Origin: Desulfonatronum thiodismutans
Lineage (GTDB): Bacteria > Desulfobacterota > Desulfovibrionia > Desulfovibrionales > Desulfonatronaceae
Assembly: GCF_000717475.1 (NCBI RefSeq)
Contig: NZ_JPIK01000011.1
Span: forward strand, 1 to 64,000
Length of the DNA stretch: 64,000 nt
Direction of reading: 5' to 3'
The first letter of the stretch is position 1. Every line of letters starts with the position of its first letter. Under the pieces are notes generated by a model, which did no database searches, had not been told where the DNA came from, and was given only the letters and a program-made list of their open reading frames with translations. A program made the translations under genes and the position numbers. This document shows, piece by piece, positions 9,272 through 17,386 of the stretch.

Positions 9272-10619
9272 TTGGCGACTCCATCGTTTTTGCTTGGAAA
9301 ATCAAGTCTTGGACACGGATTCGTTTGCCGTCTATTGAAAAAAATCGTGTAGTCGTGCCGGGACAAACAATGAAGTCGTCTTTAAAGCCCATGGACTCGG
9401 CGTCAAGAAATGCGGCAACGAGTTCCGCAAGTCCTTCGAGCGTATGCGCTCCACATGCGGCTTCGGCCACCAGGTCCAGAAGCGACACCGAACCCTTTGA
9501 CGCCCGCCGGAGGAGTTCTTCCCCGTATATTTGCACAAACGCGGACGCTTCCGTGGCGGCCGGGCTGGCGCCGGACTGGTCGATTTTGTTGGGTTCGCGT
9601 TTTTTAGGAGTTTCAATCTCTATGCGCTGTATGACGTCTTGAATGCTTTCGTGAATGCTCTCGGGGCAGACGAAAGCCTTGAGAACGGAATCTGCGTTTT
9701 TTTCGTATCCATCTTTCAGGACCACGCTTTTTGCCGCCGCTTGAAAGTTTGGAGTGCGAACGCCAGTCCGGGAACCTCTTTGGACGGCTTCAATAACTCT
9801 TGAAAGATTTCTGGTCAGCGCCTCAATGAGTGAAAGGGTGTTGTGCAATTGCCTTCTGATGTTTCGTTCAATTCCTTCGTTGTTCGGGTGCAATTCCAGC
9901 CACTCTTCAAGCTCGGCAGCCGCCTTGTCGCTTTTCATCAAATGAGAGGCCTCGCTGACAATGTCCTGAGTTTTGCTGACGGTCTCAACATACAGGGCGT
10001 TTTTTTTGAAAAGAGCCTGCGCCTGAAGTTCGGCAAACGGCATTTCCAGGATGGCTCGTACCTCGAGGTTCGCATTCTTTGTCCTTTTTGCGAGTTCAGA
10101 GCTGAACCGCTCCACATCTCCGAAATTTCCGTGAGTTATAGCCTTGACAATGCCCGCGGCATCAATGTCGAGGTAAATCCAATCGCTGGATGATTCCGAA
10201 AGGTGCAGCGCCAGGCGGCCTTTTTGCCCCAGGCGGATCCTCTTGCCGGCTTGAGATTGCTCAATCAGGGCCGTGTCTTTAAGCAAGACTGCGTCGCGGG
10301 CGAAATACAGCGGGTATCTAATGGAAAGCTTTTGAACGACGCTGTGAAAGTCGTTTATATCGCAATTCGGAAAATCGTCTCGCAAATGATTAAAGACGTC
10401 TTGGACAAGAAAAAAAGCGCCGGGGGCGTCGTCCTCCAGGACGTCAAGCGCCTCCAGGGCCGCGGTCCCCAGATCGAAAAACACCCCAGCCAGGTGATCG
10501 TCGGCGCTGTCAGCCCTTGCGGGAGCGCGAAGGGACGTCGCAGCCGCGCCCAGTTCGCGTCTCGTGTCGTAGAGGTCGACCAGCCGCATTGCGGCCACCA
10601 TGACGTCTCGCCAGGCCAT
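9261..10619 (-). CDS. jetA: JetA-like MukF-type kleisin subunit
   Basis: A 452-residue, mainly helical protein and first gene of the minus-strand operon. Position and length fit JetA, the MukF-like kleisin that closes the SMC ring in Wadjet. The N-terminal part resembles a winged-helix/dimerisation region, and long amphipathic helices follow in the middle. No enzymatic motif is seen. A GAGGTGG ribosome binding site lies just before its ATG. The stop codon overlaps the jetB start. A divergent WYL repressor gene starts 96 bp away, so the operon is likely repressed from the shared intergenic region. Confidence 0.68.
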   Translation of the reverse strand: MAWRDVMVAAMRLVDLYDTRRELGAAATSLRAPARADSADDHLAGVFFDLGTAALEALDVLEDDAPGAFFLVQDVFNHLRDDFPNCDINDFHSVVQKLSIRYPLYFARDAVLLKDTALIEQSQAGKRIRLGQKGRLALHLSESSSDWIYLDIDAAGIVKAITHGNFGDVERFSSELAKRTKNANLEVRAILEMPFAELQAQALFKKNALYVETVSKTQDIVSEASHLMKSDKAAAELEEWLELHPNNEGIERNIRRQLHNTLSLIEALTRNLSRVIEAVQRGSRTGVRTPNFQAAAKSVVLKDGYEKNADSVLKAFVCPESIHESIQDVIQRIEIETPKKREPNKIDQSGASPAATEASAFVQIYGEELLRRASKGSVSLLDLVAEAACGAHTLEGLAELVAAFLDAESMGFKDDFIVCPGTTTRFFSIDGKRIRVQDLIFQAKTMESPNVS

Positions 10620-10715
10620 TTTTTACCACCTCAGGGGCGGCACTTGCGGGCCGCGTCGCTTTGTTTTATTATCTTGATCACACACTTAAAGTTAAAGGTA
10701 CGTTTTTTCTAGCCC
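10620..10715. promoter_or_regulatory. Divergent control region between jetA and the WYL repressor
   Basis: This 96-bp gap must contain promoters for both directions. A possible minus-strand promoter is TTTAAC, 17 bp, GATAAT. The AT-rich core CACTTAAAGTTAAAGG contains the small palindrome ACTTAAAGT and is the best place for the repressor to bind. These elements are read by eye only. Confidence 0.45.
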
Positions 10716-11558
10716 ATGTCAAAACTCACTGTCAAGGACACCAAGTCTTTTCATAGACTTGCATTTTTCGAATCTCGTCTTTTTTGGGCGGGAAGGTGCG
10801 GGAATATAGACATCGTCAAGCATTTCGGCATTTCAAGGCCGCACGCCAGCTTGACGATTCGCGAATATGAAGAGCTCGCTCCGGGCAATATCTTTTATGA
10901 TCCGCGAGGAAAAACGTATCGCCCAGGGGATAAGTTCAAGCCGGCGATCATTTCCACCGATCCCGACAGGGCGTTGGGCCATGTTCTGTTGGGCGACTCA
11001 CACCTCGGCGACATGCCCGAGATGTTGCGCATGCCGTCGCCGCAACGCGCCTTGTCGGCCGATGTTCTGCGCGCCTTTCTGTCTGCCGTCGCCGACAAGC
11101 GAGGGCTTGGGATTCTCTATCAATCGCTTTCAAGTCCGGAGCCGGCTTGGCGCGATGTAACTCCCCATGCGTTTGGGCATGACGGTCAGCGCTGGCACGC
11201 GAGAGCCTTTTGTCATCGCAGTCAGGTTTTCAAGGATTTTGTGCTGGGGCGTGTTTTTGAAACAGCGCGGGGTGTTCTCTCGCAAGGCAACCCTACAGCC
11301 GACAAGGACTGGCATGAGGATGTCGATCTCGTGCTCGGTCCGGACCCAAGACTTGAGTCCGGCGCCAGGGCTGCCATTGAAAGGGATTTTTGCATGAATG
11401 AGGGCAGGGCGGTGTTTCGCCTGCGACGGGCGATGCTCTGGTACGTGTTGGAGCATTGGAATTTGGCGGGGACTCCCTTCCCGGAGCCGAGAAGACAACA
11501 GATTATTTTGCTGAACCCCGAAGTTTTGAGTGAGATGGGCAAGGGGAGAGGGTCATGA
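10716..11558 (+). CDS. BrxR/CapW-type WYL-domain transcriptional repressor
   Basis: A 280-residue regulator divergent from the jet operon. The N-terminal winged helix-turn-helix reads RLAFFESRLFWAG, then DIVKHFGISRPHASLTI, then APGNIFYDPRGKTY. This is close to the start of BrxR/CapW proteins that repress BREX, CBASS and other defence operons. The middle carries a WYL-like segment (VTPHAFGHDGQRWHARAFC, then FKDFVLGRV), which in relatives senses an infection-linked ligand, probably nucleic acid. The C-terminal WCX-like part follows. The expected role is repression of the jet operon until infection or plasmid entry. The start has no strong ribosome binding site, so its level may be low. Confidence 0.8.
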   Translation: MSKLTVKDTKSFHRLAFFESRLFWAGRCGNIDIVKHFGISRPHASLTIREYEELAPGNIFYDPRGKTYRPGDKFKPAIISTDPDRALGHVLLGDSHLGDMPEMLRMPSPQRALSADVLRAFLSAVADKRGLGILYQSLSSPEPAWRDVTPHAFGHDGQRWHARAFCHRSQVFKDFVLGRVFETARGVLSQGNPTADKDWHEDVDLVLGPDPRLESGARAAIERDFCMNEGRAVFRLRRAMLWYVLEHWNLAGTPFPEPRRQQIILLNPEVLSEMGKGRGS

Positions 11559-11585
11559 CGTCATGCCGTCATGACGGCATGATGT
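11552..11585. repeat. CATGACGTCATG-type palindromes after the WYL gene
   Basis: GTCATGACGTCATG followed by CCGTCATGACGGCATGATG. The stop codon of the regulator gene lies inside the first palindrome, just as the jetD stop lies inside the copy at 2331-2356. Confidence 0.65.
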
Positions 11586-11676
11586 TCTTTGGATGTTTGG
11601 AGTTTGCGCACGGTGTTTCATTGGGAATACGCATCCATGCGCGGGTCTGTTTGGAGCGTCACCAAAGAGATAACGG

Positions 11677-11886
11677 ATGTCGAATGCGGCCTTGGAAAAA
11701 CTGGTCGAGCAGATAGGGGCGAAAGGTGGCCTGCCGTGGGTTCGAAAAACCACATTCACGCCAAGCGAAGATGGCGCTTACGTACGAAAGATCGTCCTGC
11801 CGGACGGAACCGTTGAGCGAGAAGAGACGATTCCGCCGGAGCGCTGCGAGAAATTCCGGGCGCTTGCTCGCCCCGAGCAGTCTTAG
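11677..11886 (+). CDS. Small hypothetical protein between palindromic repeats
   Basis: A 69-residue frame with an even, protein-like composition: VRKTTFTPSEDGAYVRKIV, then LPDGTVEREETIPPERCEKF. The middle looks like two short beta strands with a turn. I recognise no family. It lies downstream of the regulator and ends one base before another copy of the module's palindrome, so it may belong to the same module. It has no strong ribosome binding site. Confidence 0.45.
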   Translation: MSNAALEKLVEQIGAKGGLPWVRKTTFTPSEDGAYVRKIVLPDGTVEREETIPPERCEKFRALARPEQS

Positions 11887-11924
11887 GGCATGATATCATG
11901 TCGTCATGACGTCATGATCCATGG
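11887..11924. repeat. CATGACGTCATG-type palindromes, outer right copy
   Basis: GGCATGATATCATG followed by TCGTCATGACGTCATGATCC. This is the fourth cluster of the word. With the copies at 2268-2356 it brackets the whole jet/WYL module of about 9.6 kb. Confidence 0.65.
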
Positions 11925-12297
11925 GTGGCTCCAGCAGCCTAATTTGTTGATTTTCCGGACTGTTCCTTGCGTTTATCGCCGCGTCCCGTTTATGCTGGCC
12001 TGCGGCCGGAGCTTTTTTTTCGTTTTCCTCGCATTGTTCAAAAAATACCAAAGGAATTTTTGAGCAACATCGGATCTTCCTCGGAAAAGTTGAACGTTCA
12101 CCTTGCCAGAGGATCTATCCTGCCCTTGAAGGAACAACGCTCTCGGTTCCGCGTTGTAATCGATAGCGGCCAGACGAGTGTGGCCCAATCCAGGGCTGCA
12201 GCGGATGCGCCGCGAGTATCACGTTCCTGAGTTTTGGAGGTGAGCACAACTTTACACCTAACCAGCACCCACCACCTCAAAACACCCCCACACCCCC
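11925..12297. other. Intergenic region before hsdR, with a likely terminator
   Basis: No credible gene is seen. CTGGCC-TGC-GGCCGG followed by AGC and eight T (about 11995-12020, plus strand) is a plausible Rho-independent terminator for the module to the left. The bases just before hsdR are an unusual C/A-rich run (CACCCCCACACCCCC) with no Shine-Dalgarno sequence. Confidence 0.5.
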
Positions 12298-15069
12298 ATG
12301 ACCGACAACGAACGCCACGCCCGCACAAAAATTGACCAGCTCCTCACCGAGGCAGGCTGGGTACTCCAGGACCGGCACGAACTGGACCGCCATGCGGGCC
12401 TGGGCGTGGCCGTCCGCGAGTTTTCGTTATCCGGTGGGTTTTGCGACTACCTGCTGTTCGTCGGGGGCAAGGCCGCCGGGGTGATTGAGGCGAAGAGGGC
12501 CGGGGTGACGTTGAGTGGGGTGGCGGATCAGGCGGGGCGGTATATGGGTGGGTTGCCGGTGCATTTGGCTTGTTGGGGTGATCCGCTTCCTTTTGACTAT
12601 GAGAGCACCGGCGAGGAGACCTTTTTTTGCGACCAGCGCGATCCCAAGCCTCGATCGCGCCGTTTGTTCGCCTTTCATCGTCCGGAGACGCTGCATGAAT
12701 GGTTGCTCCAGCCGGAGACCTTACGGGCCCGTTTGCGGCGAATGCCGATCCAGGACCCTTTGGACCGCAAGGGGCTGCGCGATTGCCAGGTCGAGGCGAT
12801 TACCGGTTTGGAGGCGTCGTTGGCCGAGGATCGGCCCCGGTCCCTGGTCCAGTTGGCCACGGGCGCGGGCAAGACCTACATGGCTTGCTCGTCTTCCTAT
12901 CGGCTGATCCGCTATGGCGGTGCCCGGCGCATTCTGTTTCTGGTGGACCGGAACAACCTGGGCGACCAGACCTTGAAGGAGTTCCAGAACTTTCATCCGC
13001 CCGGCGCGGCGAACCGCTTCACGGACACCTACATTGTCCAGCATCTGCATTCGCACCGCATCGACCCGGACGCGAAGGTCGTGATCACCACCATCCAGCG
13101 CCTCTTTTCCCTGCTCAAGGGTCAGGATTTGCCCGAGGAAGCCGAGGAGGCTTCCGGGTTTGAGCAGTGGCAGGGCAAGGAGGGCGAGCCGCTGCCCCTG
13201 GCCTACAACCCGGCCATCCCCATCGAGACCTTTGACTTCATTATCACCGACGAATGTCACCGCTCCATCTACGGGCTCTGGCGGCAGGTGCTGGAGTATT
13301 TCGACGCCCAGATCATCGGCCTGACCGCCACGCCGTCCAAGCACACCCTGGGTTTCTTCAACCGGAACCTGGTGGCCGAGTATCCCTACGAACGCTCCGT
13401 GGCCGACGGGGTGAACGTGGGTTATGAAATCTACCGAATCCGCACCCGGGTCACCGAGGACGGGGGCAAGGTGGAGACCGGCGAGGCGGGCTTTCAGGTG
13501 CCGGTGCGGGACAAGCGGACCCGTAAGGTCCGTTACGAACAGCTCGACGCGGATCTGGAATACACCGGCAAGGATCTGGACCGCTCCGTGGTCAACCCGA
13601 ATCAGATCCGCACGGTCCTGCAAACCTTCAAGGACCGGGTCTTCACCGAACTCTTCCCTGACCGCTCCGGCCAGTGGCTGCCCAAGACTCTGATCTTCGC
13701 CAAGGATGACAACCACGCCGAGGAGATCGTCCATGCCGTGCGCGAGGTCTTTGGCGAGGGCAACGACTTTGCCAAGAAGATCACCTATCGCAACACCGGC
13801 GAGGACCCCAAGACGCTGATCAAGACCTTCCGGGTCGATCCCTTCCCCCGCATCGCCGTGACCGTGGACATGATCGCCACGGGCACGGACATCAAGCCGG
13901 TGGAGGTGGTGATCTTCATGCGCGACGTGAAGTCCGAGGGCTATTACGAACAGATGAAGGGCCGGGGCGTGCGCACCATTCCGGATGCCGATCTGCGGTC
14001 GGTCACGCCGGACGCCAAGACCAAGACCCGCTTCATTCTCATCGACGCCGTGGGCGTGTCCGAGACCAAGAAGAATGCCTCCCAGCCCCTGGAGCGCAAG
14101 AAGTCCATCAGCTTCGACGCCCTGCTGGAGCAGATCGCCATGGGCCGCCGGGACGAGGACGCGCTGTCCTCCCTGGCCGGACGCCTGGCCATGCTGGACC
14201 GCAAGCTGGCCCCCGAGGACCGCGCCCGCATCGCCGAGGCCACGGGCGGCCAAACCCCGCGCGATCTGGCCAACGCCCTGCTGGACGCCATTGACCCGGA
14301 CGCCCAACAGGCCGCCATCCTCCTGCGCCACGGCCGGAATGCCACGCCGGAACAGGAACGCGCGGTCGTCGAAGAGCTGACAGAAGCGGCCTGCCGCCCA
14401 TTCGACAAGCCTGCCGTGCGCAATCTGCTCAAGGACATCAAGCGCAAGACCGAAATCGTGATCGACGAGATCACCATTGATGAACTGACCGGCGCGGGCT
14501 TCGACAAGAAGCGGGCCGAGGAAACCGTCACCAATTTCAAGCAGTTCATCGTGGACAACCGCGACGAACTGACCGCCTTGCAGATCCTCTACAACCAGCC
14601 CCAAGGCCGCCAGCGCCTGACCTATGCCGCGATCCGCGAACTGGTCCGGCGCATGACCGACCCGCCGCTCTACCTGACCACGGCAAATGTCTGGCAGGCC
14701 TACAAGCGCCTGGACGCCGCCAAGATCCGCGGCGCGCCGGTGGACGAGCAACTGACCGAGGTGGTCAGCCTGGTCCGCTTTGCCCTGGGCCAGACCGAGG
14801 CGCTGGAATCCTTCAGCGCTGTAGTGGAGCGGCGGTTCAATCTCTGGATGGGCCGGGAAAAAAAGGCCGGCCGGGAATACACCCCCGAGCAGGAAGACTG
14901 GCTCCGCGCCATCACCGCCTTCATCGCCGCCAACGCCGAAATCACCCCGCGTGATTTCCAGGAAGCGCCCAGCCTTGCGGACAAAGGCGGGATATTGCAG
15001 GCAAGGAAGGTACTGGGGCCGGGATTGAACGATATGCTGGATGATTTGCAAGGGGTGTTGGTGGCGTGA
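12298..15069 (+). CDS. hsdR: Type I restriction enzyme, R subunit
   Basis: A 923-residue HsdR: the motor and nuclease of a type I restriction-modification enzyme, cutting DNA lacking the host methyl pattern. The N-terminal nuclease motif reads FCDYLLF then GVIEAKR (Asp about 50, Glu-x-Lys about 64-66). The SF2 helicase motor follows: LATGAGKTYM (motif I), ITDECHRS (motif II), GLTATPS (motif III), and GYYEQMKGRGVRT (motif VI region). The C-terminal third is the helical domain that binds the methylase core. hsdS begins at its stop codon, so the two are translationally coupled. High GC at third positions produces long false frames opposite this gene. Confidence 0.95.
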   Translation: MTDNERHARTKIDQLLTEAGWVLQDRHELDRHAGLGVAVREFSLSGGFCDYLLFVGGKAAGVIEAKRAGVTLSGVADQAGRYMGGLPVHLACWGDPLPFDYESTGEETFFCDQRDPKPRSRRLFAFHRPETLHEWLLQPETLRARLRRMPIQDPLDRKGLRDCQVEAITGLEASLAEDRPRSLVQLATGAGKTYMACSSSYRLIRYGGARRILFLVDRNNLGDQTLKEFQNFHPPGAANRFTDTYIVQHLHSHRIDPDAKVVITTIQRLFSLLKGQDLPEEAEEASGFEQWQGKEGEPLPLAYNPAIPIETFDFIITDECHRSIYGLWRQVLEYFDAQIIGLTATPSKHTLGFFNRNLVAEYPYERSVADGVNVGYEIYRIRTRVTEDGGKVETGEAGFQVPVRDKRTRKVRYEQLDADLEYTGKDLDRSVVNPNQIRTVLQTFKDRVFTELFPDRSGQWLPKTLIFAKDDNHAEEIVHAVREVFGEGNDFAKKITYRNTGEDPKTLIKTFRVDPFPRIAVTVDMIATGTDIKPVEVVIFMRDVKSEGYYEQMKGRGVRTIPDADLRSVTPDAKTKTRFILIDAVGVSETKKNASQPLERKKSISFDALLEQIAMGRRDEDALSSLAGRLAMLDRKLAPEDRARIAEATGGQTPRDLANALLDAIDPDAQQAAILLRHGRNATPEQERAVVEELTEAACRPFDKPAVRNLLKDIKRKTEIVIDEITIDELTGAGFDKKRAEETVTNFKQFIVDNRDELTALQILYNQPQGRQRLTYAAIRELVRRMTDPPLYLTTANVWQAYKRLDAAKIRGAPVDEQLTEVVSLVRFALGQTEALESFSAVVERRFNLWMGREKKAGREYTPEQEDWLRAITAFIAANAEITPRDFQEAPSLADKGGILQARKVLGPGLNDMLDDLQGVLVA

Positions 15070-16424
15070 TGGAGAAGTTCCCCCAGTCTTGGCATTCGAC
15101 GCCTCTTTCGGAGATCGTGGAAATTAACCCCGGAATCGATAAGAGCATATTTCGCAATGAAGACGAGATGCCATTCGTGCCAATGCCGGCTGTTGAAGCT
15201 GAGACCGGCCGCATTAATACCCTTGAGCGACGGCCTTTCGGAAAAGTAAAATCTGGCTTCACTCCCTTCGCGTCCGGCGATGTGCTCTTCGCAAAAATCA
15301 CACCCTGCATGGAGAACGGCAAAATGGCGGTGGTGCCGTCTTTGCCACGCGGCGTGGGCTTTGGGACCACGGAGTTTCATGTCTTGAGGCCGATGGAAGC
15401 CGTGGATAGGAAACTTCTTTACTTTTTTGTTTCCTCAGCATCCGTACGACATGAAGCCCAGCATCAAATGACGGGAGCAGTCGGGCAGAAGCGGGTACCG
15501 AAGCGGTACCTTGAAACCAAGGTATTTCCTCTCGCCCCCCTCAACGAACAACGCCGCATCGTCGAAAAGATCGAAACCCTGTTCGCCCGGCTGGACAAGG
15601 GCGAAGAGACGTTGCGCGAAGTGCAGAAGCTGCTCGCTCGCTATCGTCAATCCGTCCTGAAGGCTGCGGTTACGGGCCTTCTCACCGCCGACTGGCGCAT
15701 TACGAATTCTGTTCCTGATTGGCGTGAAATTATGCTGGGCGATGTGACTGAATTCCTGACCTCTGGCTCTCGCGGCTGGGCAAAATACTACGCCCCAAGC
15801 GGGGCGTTGTTCATAAGAGCTCAAAACCTAAAATTCGACCGACTTGACCTTGATGATGTGGCTTTTGTTAACTTACCAAAAAAATCCGAGGGAACCCGAA
15901 CGTTGGTGCAACGGGGCGACTTACTCATCACCATTACTGGAGCAAACGTCACTAAGACGGCTCTTGTGGACGTCGACATCAAGGAGGAGGCCTACGTAAG
16001 CCAGCATGTGGGGCTATTGAGGCTAAAGGAATCCGCCGATCCAAAGTTCATCTACTGGTTCTTGATCGCAAAGGCTGGTGGCCGAAAGCAATTGGAAGAG
16101 TTTGCTTACGGGGCCGGCAAACCAGGGTTGAACCTCGCGAATATTCGCGACGTTAGACTGATGCTGCCATCGATTCGGGAGCAGTGGGAAATCGTTTCGC
16201 GGCTACAAGATGAACTTGATCGAATTCAGGTCATTGAAGATTTTTGTAAATCCGAACTCACCCGTTCCGCCGCCCTGCGCCAATCCATCCTCAAAGACGC
16301 CTTCGCGGGTCGTCTGGTGCCGCAAGACCCCAGTGATGAACCGGCATCGGAGCTGCTGGCCCGCATCCGGGCCGAGCGGGCTGCGGGGCCAGCAAAGAGA
16401 ACACGTAAGCGGGCCAAGCCATGA
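15069..16424 (+). CDS. hsdS: Type I restriction enzyme, S (specificity) subunit
   Basis: A 451-residue HsdS with the usual two target-recognition domains (about 1-160 and 215-385). They are separated by the central conserved helix (about 165-205: NEQRRIVEKIETLFARLDKG) and followed by the distal one near the C-terminus (SAALRQSILKDAFAGRLVPQ). Each recognition domain reads one half of a split target. The ATG at 15069 overlaps the hsdR stop by one base; a GTG three bases earlier is also possible. Codon use in the second recognition domain is more AT-rich than in the flanks, as is common where such domains are exchanged. Confidence 0.93.
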   Translation: MEKFPQSWHSTPLSEIVEINPGIDKSIFRNEDEMPFVPMPAVEAETGRINTLERRPFGKVKSGFTPFASGDVLFAKITPCMENGKMAVVPSLPRGVGFGTTEFHVLRPMEAVDRKLLYFFVSSASVRHEAQHQMTGAVGQKRVPKRYLETKVFPLAPLNEQRRIVEKIETLFARLDKGEETLREVQKLLARYRQSVLKAAVTGLLTADWRITNSVPDWREIMLGDVTEFLTSGSRGWAKYYAPSGALFIRAQNLKFDRLDLDDVAFVNLPKKSEGTRTLVQRGDLLITITGANVTKTALVDVDIKEEAYVSQHVGLLRLKESADPKFIYWFLIAKAGGRKQLEEFAYGAGKPGLNLANIRDVRLMLPSIREQWEIVSRLQDELDRIQVIEDFCKSELTRSAALRQSILKDAFAGRLVPQDPSDEPASELLARIRAERAAGPAKRTRKRAKP

Positions 16425-16522
16425 GCACGACACACCCTGAAGGCAGAGGATGCAACTGCTAAGAATTTCTTAGTAGTTCGTCAGGAGGACTGCCGCCGAG
16501 TTAAACGCTCGTTGAAATAATA

Positions 16523-16570
16523 TTGACAGTTTCGGGTGTTGTACGGCATTGTTCCGTACAAAAGGGGAGG
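16523..16570 (+). promoter_or_regulatory. Promoter and operator of the toxin-antitoxin pair
   Basis: TTGACA (16523-16528) is a consensus -35 box. Downstream, TTGTACGG (16539-16546) and CCGTACAA (16554-16561) form a perfect 8-bp inverted repeat over the expected -10 area, a good antitoxin operator. AGGGGAGG just after it is a strong ribosome binding site for the ATG at 16577, which decides that start. Confidence 0.72.
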
Positions 16571-16576
16571 GACGGC

Positions 16577-16852
16577 ATGGAAGTCAAAACCTTACGCAGC
16601 GAGCGGCTGGAAGCACGGGTCACGCCTGAGCAGAAAAGCATGTTCATCTTGTGCGCCAGGATCAGGGGATGTTCTGTCTCTGATTTCGTGGTGAGTTGCG
16701 CCCAGGAGGTTGCCTCCAGGACCATTCGCGAGCAGGAAGTCATGGCCTTGAGTCAGCGGGATCGGCAAATTTTTGTTGAGGCCTTGATTGGCGAGGCCGA
16801 GCCCAGCGAAAGACTGAAGAAGGCCGCAAAACGCTATCTGGCCAGCCGATAA
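16577..16852 (+). CDS. DUF1778 (TacA-like) antitoxin
   Basis: A 91-residue protein of the DUF1778 family: an N-terminal ribbon-helix-helix (KTLRSERLEARVTPEQKSMF) for DNA binding, and a C-terminal toxin-wrapping tail (LSQRDRQIFVEALIGEAEPS). Such antitoxins neutralise GNAT acetyltransferase toxins and repress their own operon; the inverted repeat just upstream fits this. It is followed after 6 bp by the toxin gene. The pair interrupts the restriction-modification operon between hsdS and hsdM. Confidence 0.88.
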   Translation: MEVKTLRSERLEARVTPEQKSMFILCARIRGCSVSDFVVSCAQEVASRTIREQEVMALSQRDRQIFVEALIGEAEPSERLKKAAKRYLASR

Positions 16853-16858
16853 GCTGGC

Positions 16859-17374
16859 ATGAAGCATTGCATCGAGATACTGGGCAAGGGGCACGACCGA
16901 TCTGCTTTTGATTGCGGCATCCCCGAGTTGGATGCTTACCTGCGTACGCAGGCCGGTCAGGATGCCAGGCGCTTCGCGGCCGTGCCCTACGTGTTGTGCG
17001 AACAAGGCCAGACCAGAGTCATCGGCTATTACACCCTGTCTTCAATGAGCATCGACCTCGTTGAGCTGCCGCAAACCCTGGCCGCGCGACTTCCTCGCTA
17101 TCCGGTCGTTCCGGCCATCCTTATCGGCAGACTGGCCCTGGATCGCCGTTTTCACGGACAAGGTCTGGGTGAGCATCTTCTGTTGGATGCGCTACACAGA
17201 TGCACCAGGCAAGCCCATGTCGTGGCCGCTGCCGCGGTGGTGGTCGAGGCGATGCATGACAAGGCGGCCCATTTTTATCGCCATTATGACTTCACGCCCT
17301 TCCCGGATTCACCCCGGCGAATGTTCATTCCTATGCAAGCGATCATCAAGCTGTTTCCCAAGCCAAATCAGTGA
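16859..17374 (+). CDS. GNAT acetyltransferase toxin (TacT-like)
   Basis: A 171-residue GNAT of the TacT/AtaT type, which acetylates the amino group of aminoacyl-tRNA and stops translation. Visible features are FDCGIPELDAYLRTQAGQD near the start (the usual entry of these toxins), GYYTLSSMSI, the acetyl-CoA loop LALDRRFHGQGLGEHLL (Q/R-x-x-G-x-G/A pattern), and HFYRHYDFTPFPDSPRRMF with the conserved tyrosine at the end. hsdM follows 12 bp after its stop, so the pair probably shares a transcript with the methylase. Confidence 0.88.
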   Translation: MKHCIEILGKGHDRSAFDCGIPELDAYLRTQAGQDARRFAAVPYVLCEQGQTRVIGYYTLSSMSIDLVELPQTLAARLPRYPVVPAILIGRLALDRRFHGQGLGEHLLLDALHRCTRQAHVVAAAAVVVEAMHDKAAHFYRHYDFTPFPDSPRRMFIPMQAIIKLFPKPNQ

Positions 17375-17386
17375 ACCCCACACAAT

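Noticed and set aside
11967..12230. Frame of 87 codons before hsdR
   Set aside because: Its composition and overlap with a likely terminator argue against coding; no ribosome binding site.
12721..15051. Long minus-strand frame (776 codons) opposite hsdR
   Set aside because: It is a shadow of hsdR caused by strong GC bias at third positions. The plus-strand frame has all helicase and nuclease motifs; the minus frame is His/Gly/Leu/Asp-rich with no motif.
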